Notes: generated from the sequence alone by a model not told the origin. A DNA stretch of 64,000 nt from Novosphingobium sp. PC22D (GCF_002556635.1 NZ_MWMO01000001.1:1-64000); one strand, 5' to 3'; positions 27,121 to 36,537 are shown, numbered from the stretch's first letter. Made by a program: numbers and translations.

Positions 27121-28050
27121 TCATATCGCCGGACCGGCCGCGGCCACGAACCAATCGCGGATTGCCTCGACGCAGGCGCGCGGGCGCGAACCCGAGGGCG
27201 TATAGACCCAGTAGCTCACGCCGGGACGGCTGAGCTGGGGAAAGGGCGCGACGAGCGTCCCGTCCGCCACTTGCTGGTCGACCAGCACGCTGCTTTCCAG
27301 GACGATGCCCACCCCGTTGGCCGCCGCGCCGATCGCCAGGTGCGACGGGTCCATCTGGATGGCGCCCAGCGGACCATGATCGGTCTCGATGCCCTGCAAC
27401 TGAAGCCATTCATCCCATGTCACGACGTTCTGGGCCGTGCTGACAAGCATCCGCATCGGCAGCTTTTCGGGTGCGTCGATGCCATGGCGTTGCAGCACCG
27501 CCGGCGCGCAATAGGGCTGGAAGACTTCTGACAGGAGAAGCTGCGCCCTGTCCTCCCAGATGTCCCTGTCTCCATAAACGATCTGCAGGTCGGCGGGCGC
27601 ATCCGCCGAAAGCTGGAGCGGGATGCGATCGCCCTGCAGGTGGCTGCCTTGCGCATTCACCCGGATGTCCACCTCGGGCAGCGCGGCCAGCAGGCCATGC
27701 AGGCGCGGCAAGAGCCAGCAATGGGCGAAGGAGGGAGGCATCTCTATCCTGACCACCTCGATATGCGCGCCCGCCTTGCCCCGCGCCCGGATGTCGCTCG
27801 TCGCGGCGCGCAGGCGGCGGATGCTCTGCCGCACGGCACGGGCATATTCCGCGCCTTCCGGAGTCAGGGTCACGCCCCGGCCGACACGATCGAACAGCCG
27901 TACGCCAAGAATGTCCTCCAGCAGGCGGATCTGGTGGCTGACGGCAGACGGGGTGAGATTGAGTTCCTCTGCGGCGGACTGGAAACTCGAGGCGCGGGCA
28001 GCCGCCTCGAACACCGAGATGCCCCTCAATGGCAGCACCCGATCAGCCAT
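27121..28050 (-). CDS. LysR-family regulator, GcvA type
   Basis: LysR-type regulator of 309 residues. The N-terminal winged helix (LRGISVFEAAARASSFQSAAEELNLTPSAVSHQIRLLED) matches the GcvA/AmpR subgroup. The effector domain (about 95-300) includes LVSTAQNVVTWDEWLQLQG and GIVLESSVLVDQQVADGTLV. It reads away from the TonB receptor at 28592 across a 541-base divergent region and toward the dialkylglycine-decarboxylase-like gene. It is well placed to regulate the receptor operon, itself, or the aminotransferase; the sequence does not settle which. Confidence 0.9.
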   Translation of the reverse strand: MADRVLPLRGISVFEAAARASSFQSAAEELNLTPSAVSHQIRLLEDILGVRLFDRVGRGVTLTPEGAEYARAVRQSIRRLRAATSDIRARGKAGAHIEVVRIEMPPSFAHCWLLPRLHGLLAALPEVDIRVNAQGSHLQGDRIPLQLSADAPADLQIVYGDRDIWEDRAQLLLSEVFQPYCAPAVLQRHGIDAPEKLPMRMLVSTAQNVVTWDEWLQLQGIETDHGPLGAIQMDPSHLAIGAAANGVGIVLESSVLVDQQVADGTLVAPFPQLSRPGVSYWVYTPSGSRPRACVEAIRDWFVAAAGPAI

Positions 28051-28414
28051 TTGCCGTCTCTGTCATCGCTCCTGTCATGCAGCGTTCCTTTGCTCGCGCA
28101 GGGATAAGCCATCAAACCGCGGATGGAACCGAAAGTTTTGCTTGCTTGCCAACGGAGTAGGTCGCGCGGCCGCCGGTCGCGCCGCAAGTACCCGATGGCC
28201 GGAAGCCTCCTCGCGTTGAGGCTGGGCGGACTCGGGGCGGCTGACAAAGCGCATCGCGTTGAAAATATGGAATTTTCAGAGCCTGTCGTGGCCTGGCCCA
28301 AGCCGGCCGACGGCAAGGCGCCGAGCCGAACTGGTGAATCGAACTCGTCGATTAGGGCGAGTTCTTTGAACTTATCGATCGGGCTTTGCTCTCTATCATC
28401 CTCATTAATAACCG

Positions 28415-28429
28415 AGACGTATCACGTCT
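28415..28429. promoter_or_regulatory. Perfect 6-3-6 dyad upstream of TonB receptor
   Basis: AGACGT-ATC-ACGTCT is a perfect inverted repeat in the LysR/receptor divergent region. It is a candidate regulator-binding site; the spacing differs from the classical LysR T-N11-A box. Confidence 0.4.
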
Positions 28430-28447
28430 TAGAGAACACAATTAGTA

Positions 28448-28507
28448 CTGCCTGCCTTAAGTTAAGTTGGCGGGCAGAAGCTTTCCGGCGCACAATCAAT
28501 TGCGCCG
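28448..28507 (+). promoter_or_regulatory. Two tandem stem-loops in the probable leader of the TonB receptor mRNA
   Basis: Hairpin 1: CTGCCTGCC (28448-28456) pairs with GGCGGGCAG (28469-28477), 9 bp with one G-U pair and a 12-base AT-rich loop. Hairpin 2: CGGCGCA (28486-28492) pairs with TGCGCCG (28501-28507), 7 perfect bp with an 8-base loop. Neither is followed by a T-run. They may shape the leader or be protein-binding dyads. Confidence 0.35.
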
Positions 28508-28591
28508 AGAAAAGAAAGCGATGCGCGAAAATATATAGAAATTATAATGATCCGACGGGGGAGAGGCGTAAACTAACTATAGGGGGGTATC

Positions 28592-31102
28592 ATGAAGTAT
28601 CCGGTGGCCTCTGCTTGTGCAATAGCAGTGTACTCTCTCAGCCAAACCGCCGCCTCGGCGCAGGATTCCTCTGCGCAGGGCAGCGTCAACGACGAGGCTT
28701 CCGCGATCATCGTCACGGGAACTCGGCAATCGGGCATCACCGCGGCAGAGAGCGCGGCTCCGATCAAGCTTGTCAGCGACGAGATGATGTCCCACGTTGG
28801 CCAACCGAATCTCAATCAGGTTCTGGCGCAACTCGTGCCCTCCTTTCGGACCGCGTCCTTCGGCTCCGATGCCGCTCAGCTCACGCTGAGTTCCTCACTT
28901 CGCGGGCTGAACCCGAACCACACGCTGATCCTCGTGAACGGCAAGCGGCGCCACGGCAGTGCGAACCTGCAAGTCGGGTCGAGCCCGTCGCAGGGCGGCG
29001 CGGCTCCCGATCTCGACTACATCCCCGCCATCTCGATCGACCACATCGAAGTGCTCGAGGACGGTGCGGCGGCACAGTATGGCTCCGACGCGGTCGCGGG
29101 TGTCATCAACATCATTCTGAAGCAGAAGGAGGGCGGCAGCCTTTCCGTCACCGGCGGCAAGAACTACTCGCGCGGCGGCCTGATCTATTCGGGCGGGCTC
29201 AATTACGGCTGGAGCAACTCGCGCGGCTATCTCAACATGACCGCCTTCTACCGCAAGAGCGACGGCACGCGCCGCGGCGACCAGGATCTGCGCGCGGCCG
29301 GCTTCGACGGTAACCCGCCCGCCGGCTATACCGGAGCGTATCTCGCCGACATCCTCGCGGCCGAGGATTATCCCAACGTGACGCCCGCCTATGGGCGGGC
29401 CCGGTCACGCTTCGGCGTAGGGTCGTTCAATGCGGCCTACGAACTGACCGACGCCATCGAGTTCTATGGCTTCGGTTCCACCGGCTATCGCAACGCCGAG
29501 TCGCGGGCCTATTACCGCACGCCGAACGCGGTCGTCTCCACCGGAAGCGGGATCTATGCCGGCGGCGTGGACATCGCGACCTACAACGCGATCGCGGCGA
29601 GCGATCCGTCGGCCATCTTCGCGCGCAACGGATTCGTGCCGATCCTGGCGTTCCGCGAACGGGATTCGGCGATAACCGGCGGGTTGCGCGGCGAGATTTC
29701 GGCGTGGCGCTGGGACATCAGCACGACCAATGGCCATGACCGGGTCAGGGCCTACACCAAGCGCTCGGTCAATGCCGATCTGTTCGTCGAGACGGGCTCG
29801 CGCCAGCGCGACTTCTACGACGGGGCGTTCAGTGCAAGCGAATGGACCAGCAACTTGGACATCTCGCACGATTTCGGGAGCTTCGCCACGCTCGCCTTCG
29901 GCGGCGAATATCGCCGCAACACCTACGAGATCGAACAGGGCGAGCCGGCATCCTACTACAAGACGGGCGCCTCGGCATTCCCCGGCTTCGGACCGGAGGC
30001 CGCCGACGGCCATGCGCGCCACAGCCGCGCTTTCTATGCCGACCTGGCGCTGACGCCGGTCGACGGGCTGAAGCTGGACGGGGCGGTCCGGCACGAGGTC
30101 TTCTCCGATTTCGGGAAGACCACCAACTGGAAGCTGACCGGGCGGTACGATTTTACCCCCGCGATTGCCATTCGCGGGACGGCATCGACGGGGTTCCGCG
30201 CTCCTACCCTGGCCGAGGCCTATTACACGCAGGTCGGCGTTGGGCCGCTATCCGCGAACGTGAGGCTTGCCGCCAATTCGGCCGCCGCCGGCTTGCTGGG
30301 TATCGAACCGCTCGAGCCCGAGAAGTCGACCAGCTATTCGGCGGGCCTGGTCCTGCGGCCCTTGCCCAGTCTCACGGTCACGGCCGATGCCTATCAGATC
30401 GAACTGCGCGACCGCATCGTCGGGACCGCGAACATCCTCACCAAGAGCGTGGGATTCGACGCGGACGACCTCGTCTGGCAGGCGATCGTGGCCAGCGGCT
30501 TCGGCGTGGACAGTTCGGTTCCCCTCGTTGCCGTGTCGTCCTTCATCAACGGCCCGACGACTCGGACGCGCGGCGTCGACTTCACCGCAAGCTACGCCGC
30601 CGATTTTCAAGGCATGGGGCGCGCGAACTTCACTCTTTCGGGCGCCTACACCGATACCAAGATCACCAAGCCGACCCAGACGCCCGCCCCCCTTCAGGCC
30701 TACGGTGCCTCCATCGCCGATGGCCAGTCGGACAGCTTTCTGACCACCGTGACGCCGAAGCTCAAGCTGATCACGGGAGTCAACTGGAGCCTGGGAGGTT
30801 TCTCCGTCACGGCCCGCGAGACGTTCTATACCAAGTCGGTCGCCTACCTGAACAACGGCCTGCTCAATCGGGCCGTGGTCGACGGCGCCGCCATTACCGA
30901 CCTGGAAATCGGTTACGAATTGAACGCGCAGGTCCAGATCTCGGCCGGCGCGCAGAACCTCTTCGACAAAAAGCCCAATGTGGTCGAACTGGTGCCCGGC
31001 GGTCTCACCGATGGGGGCGCGGTGGTGAACGCGCCGCTCACCTTCGGCCCTTATGGCATCGACGGCGGCTACTGGTATGCCAGGCTCGACTTCTCCTTCT
31101 AG
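28592..31102 (+). CDS. TonB-dependent receptor, copy 2
   Basis: Outer-membrane TonB-dependent receptor, 836 residues. Signal peptide about 1-23 (TAASAQ). The plug starts EASAIIVTGTRQSGITAAESAAP and includes HTLILVNGKRRHGSANL and IEVLEDGAAAQYGSDAVAGVINII, the CirA/BtuB-like group common in Bacteroidetes and sphingomonads. The barrel ends WYARLDFSF with C-terminal Phe. The next genes on the same strand encode an exported esterase and a YkvI-like permease, so the three may form an uptake-and-cleavage operon. The ligand is unknown. Confidence 0.92.
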   Translation: MKYPVASACAIAVYSLSQTAASAQDSSAQGSVNDEASAIIVTGTRQSGITAAESAAPIKLVSDEMMSHVGQPNLNQVLAQLVPSFRTASFGSDAAQLTLSSSLRGLNPNHTLILVNGKRRHGSANLQVGSSPSQGGAAPDLDYIPAISIDHIEVLEDGAAAQYGSDAVAGVINIILKQKEGGSLSVTGGKNYSRGGLIYSGGLNYGWSNSRGYLNMTAFYRKSDGTRRGDQDLRAAGFDGNPPAGYTGAYLADILAAEDYPNVTPAYGRARSRFGVGSFNAAYELTDAIEFYGFGSTGYRNAESRAYYRTPNAVVSTGSGIYAGGVDIATYNAIAASDPSAIFARNGFVPILAFRERDSAITGGLRGEISAWRWDISTTNGHDRVRAYTKRSVNADLFVETGSRQRDFYDGAFSASEWTSNLDISHDFGSFATLAFGGEYRRNTYEIEQGEPASYYKTGASAFPGFGPEAADGHARHSRAFYADLALTPVDGLKLDGAVRHEVFSDFGKTTNWKLTGRYDFTPAIAIRGTASTGFRAPTLAEAYYTQVGVGPLSANVRLAANSAAAGLLGIEPLEPEKSTSYSAGLVLRPLPSLTVTADAYQIELRDRIVGTANILTKSVGFDADDLVWQAIVASGFGVDSSVPLVAVSSFINGPTTRTRGVDFTASYAADFQGMGRANFTLSGAYTDTKITKPTQTPAPLQAYGASIADGQSDSFLTTVTPKLKLITGVNWSLGGFSVTARETFYTKSVAYLNNGLLNRAVVDGAAITDLEIGYELNAQVQISAGAQNLFDKKPNVVELVPGGLTDGGAVVNAPLTFGPYGIDGGYWYARLDFSF

Positions 31103-31173
31103 GCTGGGGGCCGACGTCGCCCGCAAGCCGCACGCATTTCAACAGTCCATCCCCGAAAATTGAGGCCACGATC

Positions 31174-32160
31174 ATGAAACTCGCCAGACCACGCCATCTT
31201 GCCGGTGTCCTTGCCGCCTTGCTTGCCTGCTCCATGCCCACGCCGAGTTTCGCGAAGGACATGTGCGCCCCCGGCGAGGCGACCGACCCACAACCGCTGC
31301 ACATCAACGGGGCCAAGCCCTACGTCTACAAGACGGTCGGTAATACCGAACTTCGCCTCCACGTCTTCGCCTCGGCTGGGCGCGACCCGGCGGTGAAATC
31401 GCCTGCGGTGGTGTTCTTCTACGGGGGCGGCTTCATCTTCGGCGACATTCGCCGCTTCCAGACGCAGGCCACGCACCTTGCCTTGCGTGGACTGGTCACG
31501 GTTCTCGTCGACTATCGCGTGAAGTGCCGCGAGCCGGGCTCGACGATCGGCGAAGAGGTCGGGGATGCCAAATCAGCGATGCGCTGGGTGCGCGGCCATG
31601 CCGAGGAACTCAACATCGATCCCGCGCGGATCGCGGCGGTCGGAAGCTCCGCCGGGGCGTTCCTGGTCGCAGCGGCCGCTCTCGTCCCCGGTTTCGACGA
31701 TCCCGCCGATGATCGTCGGATCGACCCGAAGCCCAACGCGCTCGTGCTCTACAATCCCGGGCTCGACTCCGGCTCGCCCGAAGCGGTCGCACGGATCGCC
31801 GCGAACCAGGGCAAGACCGATGCCGAGCAGGGCCCGGCGATGTCGCCCTTGCACCACCTCGATCGGAACCTGCCCCCCACGATCATATTCCAGGGCAAGA
31901 ACGACATCCCAGCCATTCTCGATCCGACGATCGAATTCTGCGATCGCGCCAGGGCGCTGGAAGCCCAGTGCGAACTGGTGCTCTATGGCGGCGCGCCGCA
32001 CGGATTCACCGAGATCTGGATCGCGCTCGACGAGCCCTCGCTCGGCTTGAACACCGAACGCTGGGCCGAGGACACGAGCCGCCGCACCGACGGCTTCCTG
32101 CAAGGCCTGGGCTGGCTCGAACCCGACCCGGTCGAACCGCTCGACGTTTCGGTTCGATGA
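31174..32160 (+). CDS. Exported alpha/beta hydrolase (HSL-type esterase/lipase fold)
   Basis: Secreted or periplasmic alpha/beta hydrolase, 328 residues. Signal peptide about 1-27 (MPTPSFAKD). The oxyanion motif is FFYGGGFIFGD, the nucleophile elbow GSSAGAF, the Asp lies in FQGKNDIPAI (candidate) and the His in GGAPHGF. The GGGF rather than HGGG oxyanion box resembles BD-FAE-like/acetylxylan-esterase-type and kynurenine-formamidase-like members. The ATG at 31174 follows the receptor by 71 bases. It probably releases an acyl or amide group from the compound imported by the receptor; which bond is not known. Confidence 0.83.
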   Translation: MKLARPRHLAGVLAALLACSMPTPSFAKDMCAPGEATDPQPLHINGAKPYVYKTVGNTELRLHVFASAGRDPAVKSPAVVFFYGGGFIFGDIRRFQTQATHLALRGLVTVLVDYRVKCREPGSTIGEEVGDAKSAMRWVRGHAEELNIDPARIAAVGSSAGAFLVAAAALVPGFDDPADDRRIDPKPNALVLYNPGLDSGSPEAVARIAANQGKTDAEQGPAMSPLHHLDRNLPPTIIFQGKNDIPAILDPTIEFCDRARALEAQCELVLYGGAPHGFTEIWIALDEPSLGLNTERWAEDTSRRTDGFLQGLGWLEPDPVEPLDVSVR

Positions 32161-32266
32161 AATCGCGTCGCTTCAGGCAGCCGACACGGGGCGAGGAGAT
32201 GGACAAGGCGCGCCGCCCCGGCGTTCGCGTTTTCCATCTTGCGCCCCGACCCGCCGGGCTTGCGCC

Positions 32267-33370
32267 ATGCCGTGGCTGATCCGCGTCGCGCTGACCCCGT
32301 CGGCGGTATTCCTGTCGGTCCTATTCGGCGGAGCCTTCGGTTCGGGACGCGAGGTCGTCCAGTTCATGACCCGGCACGGCCCGGCCGGAGGCTTCGTGTC
32401 GATGGCGGTCATCGCCGCGGTCTATGCGATCTGCCTCGCGCTCAGCTTCGAACTCGCGCGGCTCTATCGCACCTACGAGTATCGCGGCTTCTTCAGGCTG
32501 CTGCTGGGGCGCGGCTGGGTGGTCTATGAAGTCGTCATCACGCTTACCGTCATCACCGCGCTGGCGATCTGCGCGTCATCTTCGGGCGCGGTGCTCAATT
32601 CGCGTTTCGGCCTGCCCTCGCTGGCCGGCGGAGTGATCCTGCTGTTGCTGGTCGTCGCGCTCAATTACGGAGGCCGCGAGATGGTCGAGCGCTCGATGGT
32701 CTACAGCGTGGCCGCACTTGCTGCGATCCTCGCGGTCCTGCTGGCCATTGTCCTCGGTTCGCACGGAGCCGGCCTTGAGCGCGCCTTTGATTGCGGGTCC
32801 TCGTTCCCCGGTGCATTCGGTGACGGCCTGAAATACGCGATAACCAACACGGGCTTCATCCCCCTCTTGTTGTTCTGCGGATCGCATCTGCAGACCCGGG
32901 CCGAGACGATGACGGCGGGCCTGATCGCGGGACTCGTGGGCATGGCACCCGCGGTGTGCTTTCACCTTACCTTTCTGGTCGGCTATCCGCAGGTGCTTGG
33001 CGAGGCGCTGCCCACCTACTTCATGATCGAAGCACTGACCTCGCCGGAGTTCCTCGACGCCTACGTGCTGGTGCTGTTCATCATGATCGCGCAGACGGGA
33101 GTGGGCGTGCTGCACGGCGCGATAGAGCGCATCGATACATGGATGCAGCAGCGCACGGGCGCCCCGATGAACAAGCGCGGCCATGCCGTGCTCGCGGGCG
33201 CCGCGCTGGTGTCGAGCACGGCGCTGGCATCCGTGGGCCTGGTGGATCTGATCGCGCAGGCCTACGCCTATCTTTCGATCCTGTTCGCGTTGATCTACGT
33301 CGTTCCGCTCCTGACTATTGGAACGATCCGGATCCTGAAGGCTCCAGACCGGCAATATGCCAGCCCTTAG
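32267..33370 (+). CDS. YkvI-family inner membrane transporter, copy 2
   Basis: Polytopic membrane protein of 367 residues, about ten helices. It starts SAVFLSVLFGGAFGSGREVVQF, the same Gly-x-Gly-Arg-Glu broken first helix as the paralogue at 21501. Further shared features are the aromatic-Arg-Tyr loop after helix 2 (TYEYRGFFRLLLGRGWVVYE versus TYDYR-like AYDYRAFFLRLLGPGWRLFE) and the GVGVLHGAIERID segment near helix 8. Both copies lie in operons headed by a TonB receptor and contain an exported hydrolase, which supports a role as inner-membrane permease for the cleavage product. Solute and coupling ion are unknown. Confidence 0.8.
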   Translation: MPWLIRVALTPSAVFLSVLFGGAFGSGREVVQFMTRHGPAGGFVSMAVIAAVYAICLALSFELARLYRTYEYRGFFRLLLGRGWVVYEVVITLTVITALAICASSSGAVLNSRFGLPSLAGGVILLLLVVALNYGGREMVERSMVYSVAALAAILAVLLAIVLGSHGAGLERAFDCGSSFPGAFGDGLKYAITNTGFIPLLLFCGSHLQTRAETMTAGLIAGLVGMAPAVCFHLTFLVGYPQVLGEALPTYFMIEALTSPEFLDAYVLVLFIMIAQTGVGVLHGAIERIDTWMQQRTGAPMNKRGHAVLAGAALVSSTALASVGLVDLIAQAYAYLSILFALIYVVPLLTIGTIRILKAPDRQYASP

Positions 33371-33417
33371 CGGTGTCGCGGGGAGCCGGCGGCTGCAACC
33401 CTGCGGACGCCGAGAGG

Positions 33418-34089
33418 TCAGGCCTCGGTTCGCGGCGCGTCTGTCGACATGCGGCCTATTTCCTCGAGCAGGGATGCCGTGTCGGTCAGCCTGCAATATC
33501 CCTGGGTCAGTTCGAGCGCCCATTGGTGGCGCTCCGGGGTGTAGGTGGCGCAGCAATCCTCGGGAACGACCACGAGGAATCCGAGGTCACAGGCGTCGCG
33601 AACCGCCGAAATGACACATTGGTCGGTCAGCAGGCCGACGATTATCAGCCTCTCTATCCCCAGATTGCGCAGCACATATTCGATGTTCGTGGAATTGAAT
33701 ACGCTTGAGGTGGACTTGGCGAAGCGCATTTCGTCGCGTTCGGGGCCTATTTCGTCCAGAACCTGCGCTTCGCGCGATCCTTTTCGAACATTGATCCCCG
33801 ATATCTTGTAATCCAGACTGCGATCGCGGCCGTCGTCGGTCAGGTTTTCAACCGTGGTGAACAGTATTTCCGATCCAACGCGCCGCAAATTGTCCTGAAG
33901 GGATCGGATATTGGGCAAAAGCGCCTTCTCGATCCGATCCATATAGTAGCGCCTGTTTTCCGGCAGCGTCTCCCGTGTGACCCCGGCGAAGTCGCCATAA
34001 CCGAACGCGGCGACTTCATACTGGACGTCGACGACGAGCAGCGCCGTCTTCGCAGGATCGGTGAGCGGGGTGTCTCGAAGCGGGTTCAT
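33418..34089 (-). CDS. Isochorismatase-family cysteine amidohydrolase
   Basis: Cytoplasmic cysteine hydrolase, 223 residues. The Asp-Lys-Cys triad is visible: Asp21 in LLVVDVQ, Lys125 in RFAKSTSSVF, Cys158 in GLLTDQCVISAVRDA. The family includes nicotinamidase, N-carbamoylsarcosine amidase and biuret/ureidoacrylate hydrolases; the TDQCV version is common in CSHase/RutB-like amidases. It is the last gene of a leftward set with the glutamine-synthetase-like gene (25-base gap). It converges on the YkvI-like gene. The most likely role is C-N bond cleavage of a small amide or carbamoyl compound. Confidence 0.87.
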   Translation of the reverse strand: MNPLRDTPLTDPAKTALLVVDVQYEVAAFGYGDFAGVTRETLPENRRYYMDRIEKALLPNIRSLQDNLRRVGSEILFTTVENLTDDGRDRSLDYKISGINVRKGSREAQVLDEIGPERDEMRFAKSTSSVFNSTNIEYVLRNLGIERLIIVGLLTDQCVISAVRDACDLGFLVVVPEDCCATYTPERHQWALELTQGYCRLTDTASLLEEIGRMSTDAPRTEA

Positions 34090-34114
34090 CGTTGCGCTGC
34101 TCGGTGGATGTCGG

Positions 34115-35428
34115 TCAGTAGATTTCGGCGTATGCGGCGTAGGTGGAATCCAGCGTCATCTCGGCGCACTCCCGCGCCTCGTGTCGCTTGGCGAGGAGAT
34201 AGGCCTCAACCAGGGGGGCACCAAGCGCGCTGCACAGCACGTCGTCCGCTTCGAGCCGATCCAATGCTTCGTCCAGCGACTGGGGCAGGCGCTTGATCCC
34301 CAGCGCATCGAGATCGGCCTGCGCCATTTCGGACGGGTCGGTATTGATCAGCGGCGGCGCGTCCAGGTTCTCCGCGATACCGTTCAGCCCGGCCGCGATC
34401 AGACCGCCCAGCACGAGATAGGGGTTGGCCGTGGCGTCCGCCGCGCGATATTCGACGTTGAACTGGCTGGCGGGCGGCGTCGCGCTGGTCGAAACGATCG
34501 GGCATATGCGAAGCGCGGCCTCGCGGTTGCGGTCTCCCATGCAGGTATAGGCCGAACTCCAGCGATGGGGCTGCAGACGCTCGTAGGATATCACCGAGGA
34601 CGCGGTCAGCGCGCAGAGCGCGGCCATGTGCCGGACGACACCGGCGCTGAACGCCTGGCCGATCGCGCTGAGCCCACCCGGGCCGTCGGGATCGTGCAGG
34701 ACCGGCTTTCCGTCCATGTCCCACAGCGACAGGTGGACATGCACGCCGCTGCCGATGCCGCCGGGCGCGCGGGTGGGCGCGAACGAAGCGTGGCCGCCGG
34801 CATGGCGCGCCGCCGCGCGCGTCAGTTCGCGCGACACAACGGCGCGATCCGCGGCGGCAAGGCCGAAGGCGGGGGCGAGCGTCAGCTCGAACTGCTCGGG
34901 CGCGAATTCCGCCAAAAGCATTTCGGGCGAGATCGCGGCCCGTTCGAGCAGGGCCATCAGCGACGATCCGAAAGGTTCGTGGCCGATCGCGCGCTGCAGC
35001 GAGAATCCGGGGGTGGCCGTGGGGGCGCCCGGCAACCGCAGCCAGAACTCCTGTTCGAAGGACGCCATGATCCGCAAACCCCGTGCGCCGAGCGCTTCGA
35101 TCATCCTGCGCAGAAAGGAGCGCGCGCAGACCCCGGCCTCGTCTCCGGCGAGATCGGTGATGTCGCATAGTGCGAAGCGCAGACGGGGGCCGCCCTCGAG
35201 CGCGACGTCGACCAGACTGTCCGAATCGGGGCGGAGGCGGCAATCGCCGTGCGATCCCCAGGGGTTCGATGCGGGGATTCCGTCGAACGGCGAAATGACC
35301 TGGTTGATCGGAACCCAGCCGACGCTGCTCTTGAGCCCCTCGTCCTCGGTTCCCCAGGCGCCGCGTCCCCGGGTGATCGCGGCGAGGTCGGTTACGGCGT
35401 ATTGCGTGAGCAGATAATCTTCAGCCAT
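34115..35428 (-). CDS. Glutamine-synthetase-family ligase (gamma-glutamyl ligase-like)
   Basis: ATP-dependent ligase of the glutamine synthetase fold, 437 residues. Metal/ATP motifs: SFEQEFWLRL, LLAEFAPEQFELTL, GSGVHVHLSLWD and NVEYRAADATANPYLVLGGLIAAGL. The beta-grasp N-terminus is short, and the length fits the GlnT/PuuA/FluG-type subgroup rather than GlnA. ATG 35428 is chosen for its GGAG ribosome site; a GTG-like start 19 codons upstream is unsupported. Such paralogues glutamylate amines (putrescine, ethylamine, aniline) in catabolism. Its neighbours (isochorismatase-like, N-formylglutamate amidohydrolase, RpiR) agree with nitrogen-compound breakdown. Confidence 0.86.
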   Translation of the reverse strand: MAEDYLLTQYAVTDLAAITRGRGAWGTEDEGLKSSVGWVPINQVISPFDGIPASNPWGSHGDCRLRPDSDSLVDVALEGGPRLRFALCDITDLAGDEAGVCARSFLRRMIEALGARGLRIMASFEQEFWLRLPGAPTATPGFSLQRAIGHEPFGSSLMALLERAAISPEMLLAEFAPEQFELTLAPAFGLAAADRAVVSRELTRAAARHAGGHASFAPTRAPGGIGSGVHVHLSLWDMDGKPVLHDPDGPGGLSAIGQAFSAGVVRHMAALCALTASSVISYERLQPHRWSSAYTCMGDRNREAALRICPIVSTSATPPASQFNVEYRAADATANPYLVLGGLIAAGLNGIAENLDAPPLINTDPSEMAQADLDALGIKRLPQSLDEALDRLEADDVLCSALGAPLVEAYLLAKRHEARECAEMTLDSTYAAYAEIY

Positions 35429-35569
35429 GGGTCGCGCGAACTCCGTAGATTTGCATTGCGTTGCCTGGACGAGGGCGGCGTTCAAGGCCCGCTGTTCGTC
35501 TCCGCGCCGCGCCGATCGAGGCGGCCGTCGGGCGTTTCAGAAGCGGGGAACGGACCTTGGTTTCGCCAG

Positions 35570-36424
35570 TCAGCTTGCCGAATTGGTCTCGCCGAAATGA
35601 CGCAACTGCTCTATTTCCACGATGCGCTGACGCCCCTTTTCTCCGGCGGCCGTCGTTACCGCGGCCACGAGAAGCTCGAGAACGGCCATCATCGGCACGA
35701 GCGAATCGTAAGGCGAGGGCGCATCGAGATCGCAGGTCAGCACCTGATTGGCGACTCGCGCGATCGGAGAAAGCAGGGGGTCCGTGACGAGGATGACGGT
35801 CGCCCTGCGCAACTTGGCGAATTCCGCCAATTCCACGATATCTTCCTGATAGCGCCGCATGTCGAACACGACGAGGACGTCGCGCCGGCCGATATCCACG
35901 AGATGATCCCGGGGCGAGACCACGCCCGTGCGCAGGATATAGGCGCGGGGTCGCAACTGGTGCAGATGCCCCCAGAGTATTTCGGCGAGATGGTGCGTGA
36001 ACCGCCCGCCCACCAGGTAGACGGCGTGCGAACTGTCCGACAGGAGATCCGCGACTTTCTCCAGCGTCTGCGTGTCGATCCGCTCGAGCGTGCGCTTGAT
36101 GCCATCCGAAAAGATATCGGCGGCCTCCGTGCACAGCGTATTCTTCCCCGTCTGGCTCGACTGCCGGCCGTAAAGGTCCAAGGGCGAGGCGAGACGGTTC
36201 TGGATATCGTCGCGCAAGAAGCCCTGCATGTCGGGAAAGCTGTCGAAACCCAGCTTCGACGCGAATCTGAGGACCGTCGGGCCGCTCACCCGCGCGCGCT
36301 CGGCCAGCTTCGCCACGGTATCGAGTCCGCCCAGGAGATTGCTGGAGAAGAGCACGTCCGCGATGCGATGCTCGGCGGGCGTGAATTGCGGCGAATGCTT
36401 CTTTATTCGGTCTGCGAAATTCAA
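35570..36424 (-). CDS. MurR/RpiR-family regulator with SIS domain
   Basis: Transcription factor of 284 residues. The N-terminal RpiR helix-turn-helix (about 1-75) reads FTPAEHRIADVLFSSN, then VAKLAERARVSGPTVLRFASKLGFDSFPD. The C-terminal SIS domain (about 125-255) has VYLVGGRFTHHLAEIL and LVVFDMRRYQEDIVELAEFA. SIS domains usually bind phosphosugars, yet here all neighbours are nitrogen-compound enzymes. Comparable RpiR regulators control amino acid or hydantoin pathways. It sits between the N-formylglutamate amidohydrolase and the glutamine-synthetase-like gene on the same strand and probably controls that cluster. Confidence 0.9.
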   Translation of the reverse strand: MNFADRIKKHSPQFTPAEHRIADVLFSSNLLGGLDTVAKLAERARVSGPTVLRFASKLGFDSFPDMQGFLRDDIQNRLASPLDLYGRQSSQTGKNTLCTEAADIFSDGIKRTLERIDTQTLEKVADLLSDSSHAVYLVGGRFTHHLAEILWGHLHQLRPRAYILRTGVVSPRDHLVDIGRRDVLVVFDMRRYQEDIVELAEFAKLRRATVILVTDPLLSPIARVANQVLTCDLDAPSPYDSLVPMMAVLELLVAAVTTAAGEKGRQRIVEIEQLRHFGETNSAS

Positions 36425-36537
36425 GGCCCGGGTCCCTTTTTCTATTCTTGGGCCGCATATGCCTAAAATGAAGCGTTTGTTTCAACATCTTTGATTCCCG
36501 CGGGCCGTTAGCCGGGTCGGGTCGGACATTGCGGGCG

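Larger units (their letters stand above)
28051..28591. other. Long divergent regulatory region between LysR and TonB receptor
   Basis: No gene is supportable. From about 28330 the composition turns AT-rich, unlike the flanks. It holds a perfect dyad AGACGT-ATC-ACGTCT (28415-28429), two consecutive hairpins (28448-28477 and 28486-28507, listed separately) and a TATAAT-like string near 28546. A purine-rich GGGGGG ribosome site lies just before the receptor ATG. The layout suggests LysR-type control plus a structured leader. Confidence 0.55.
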
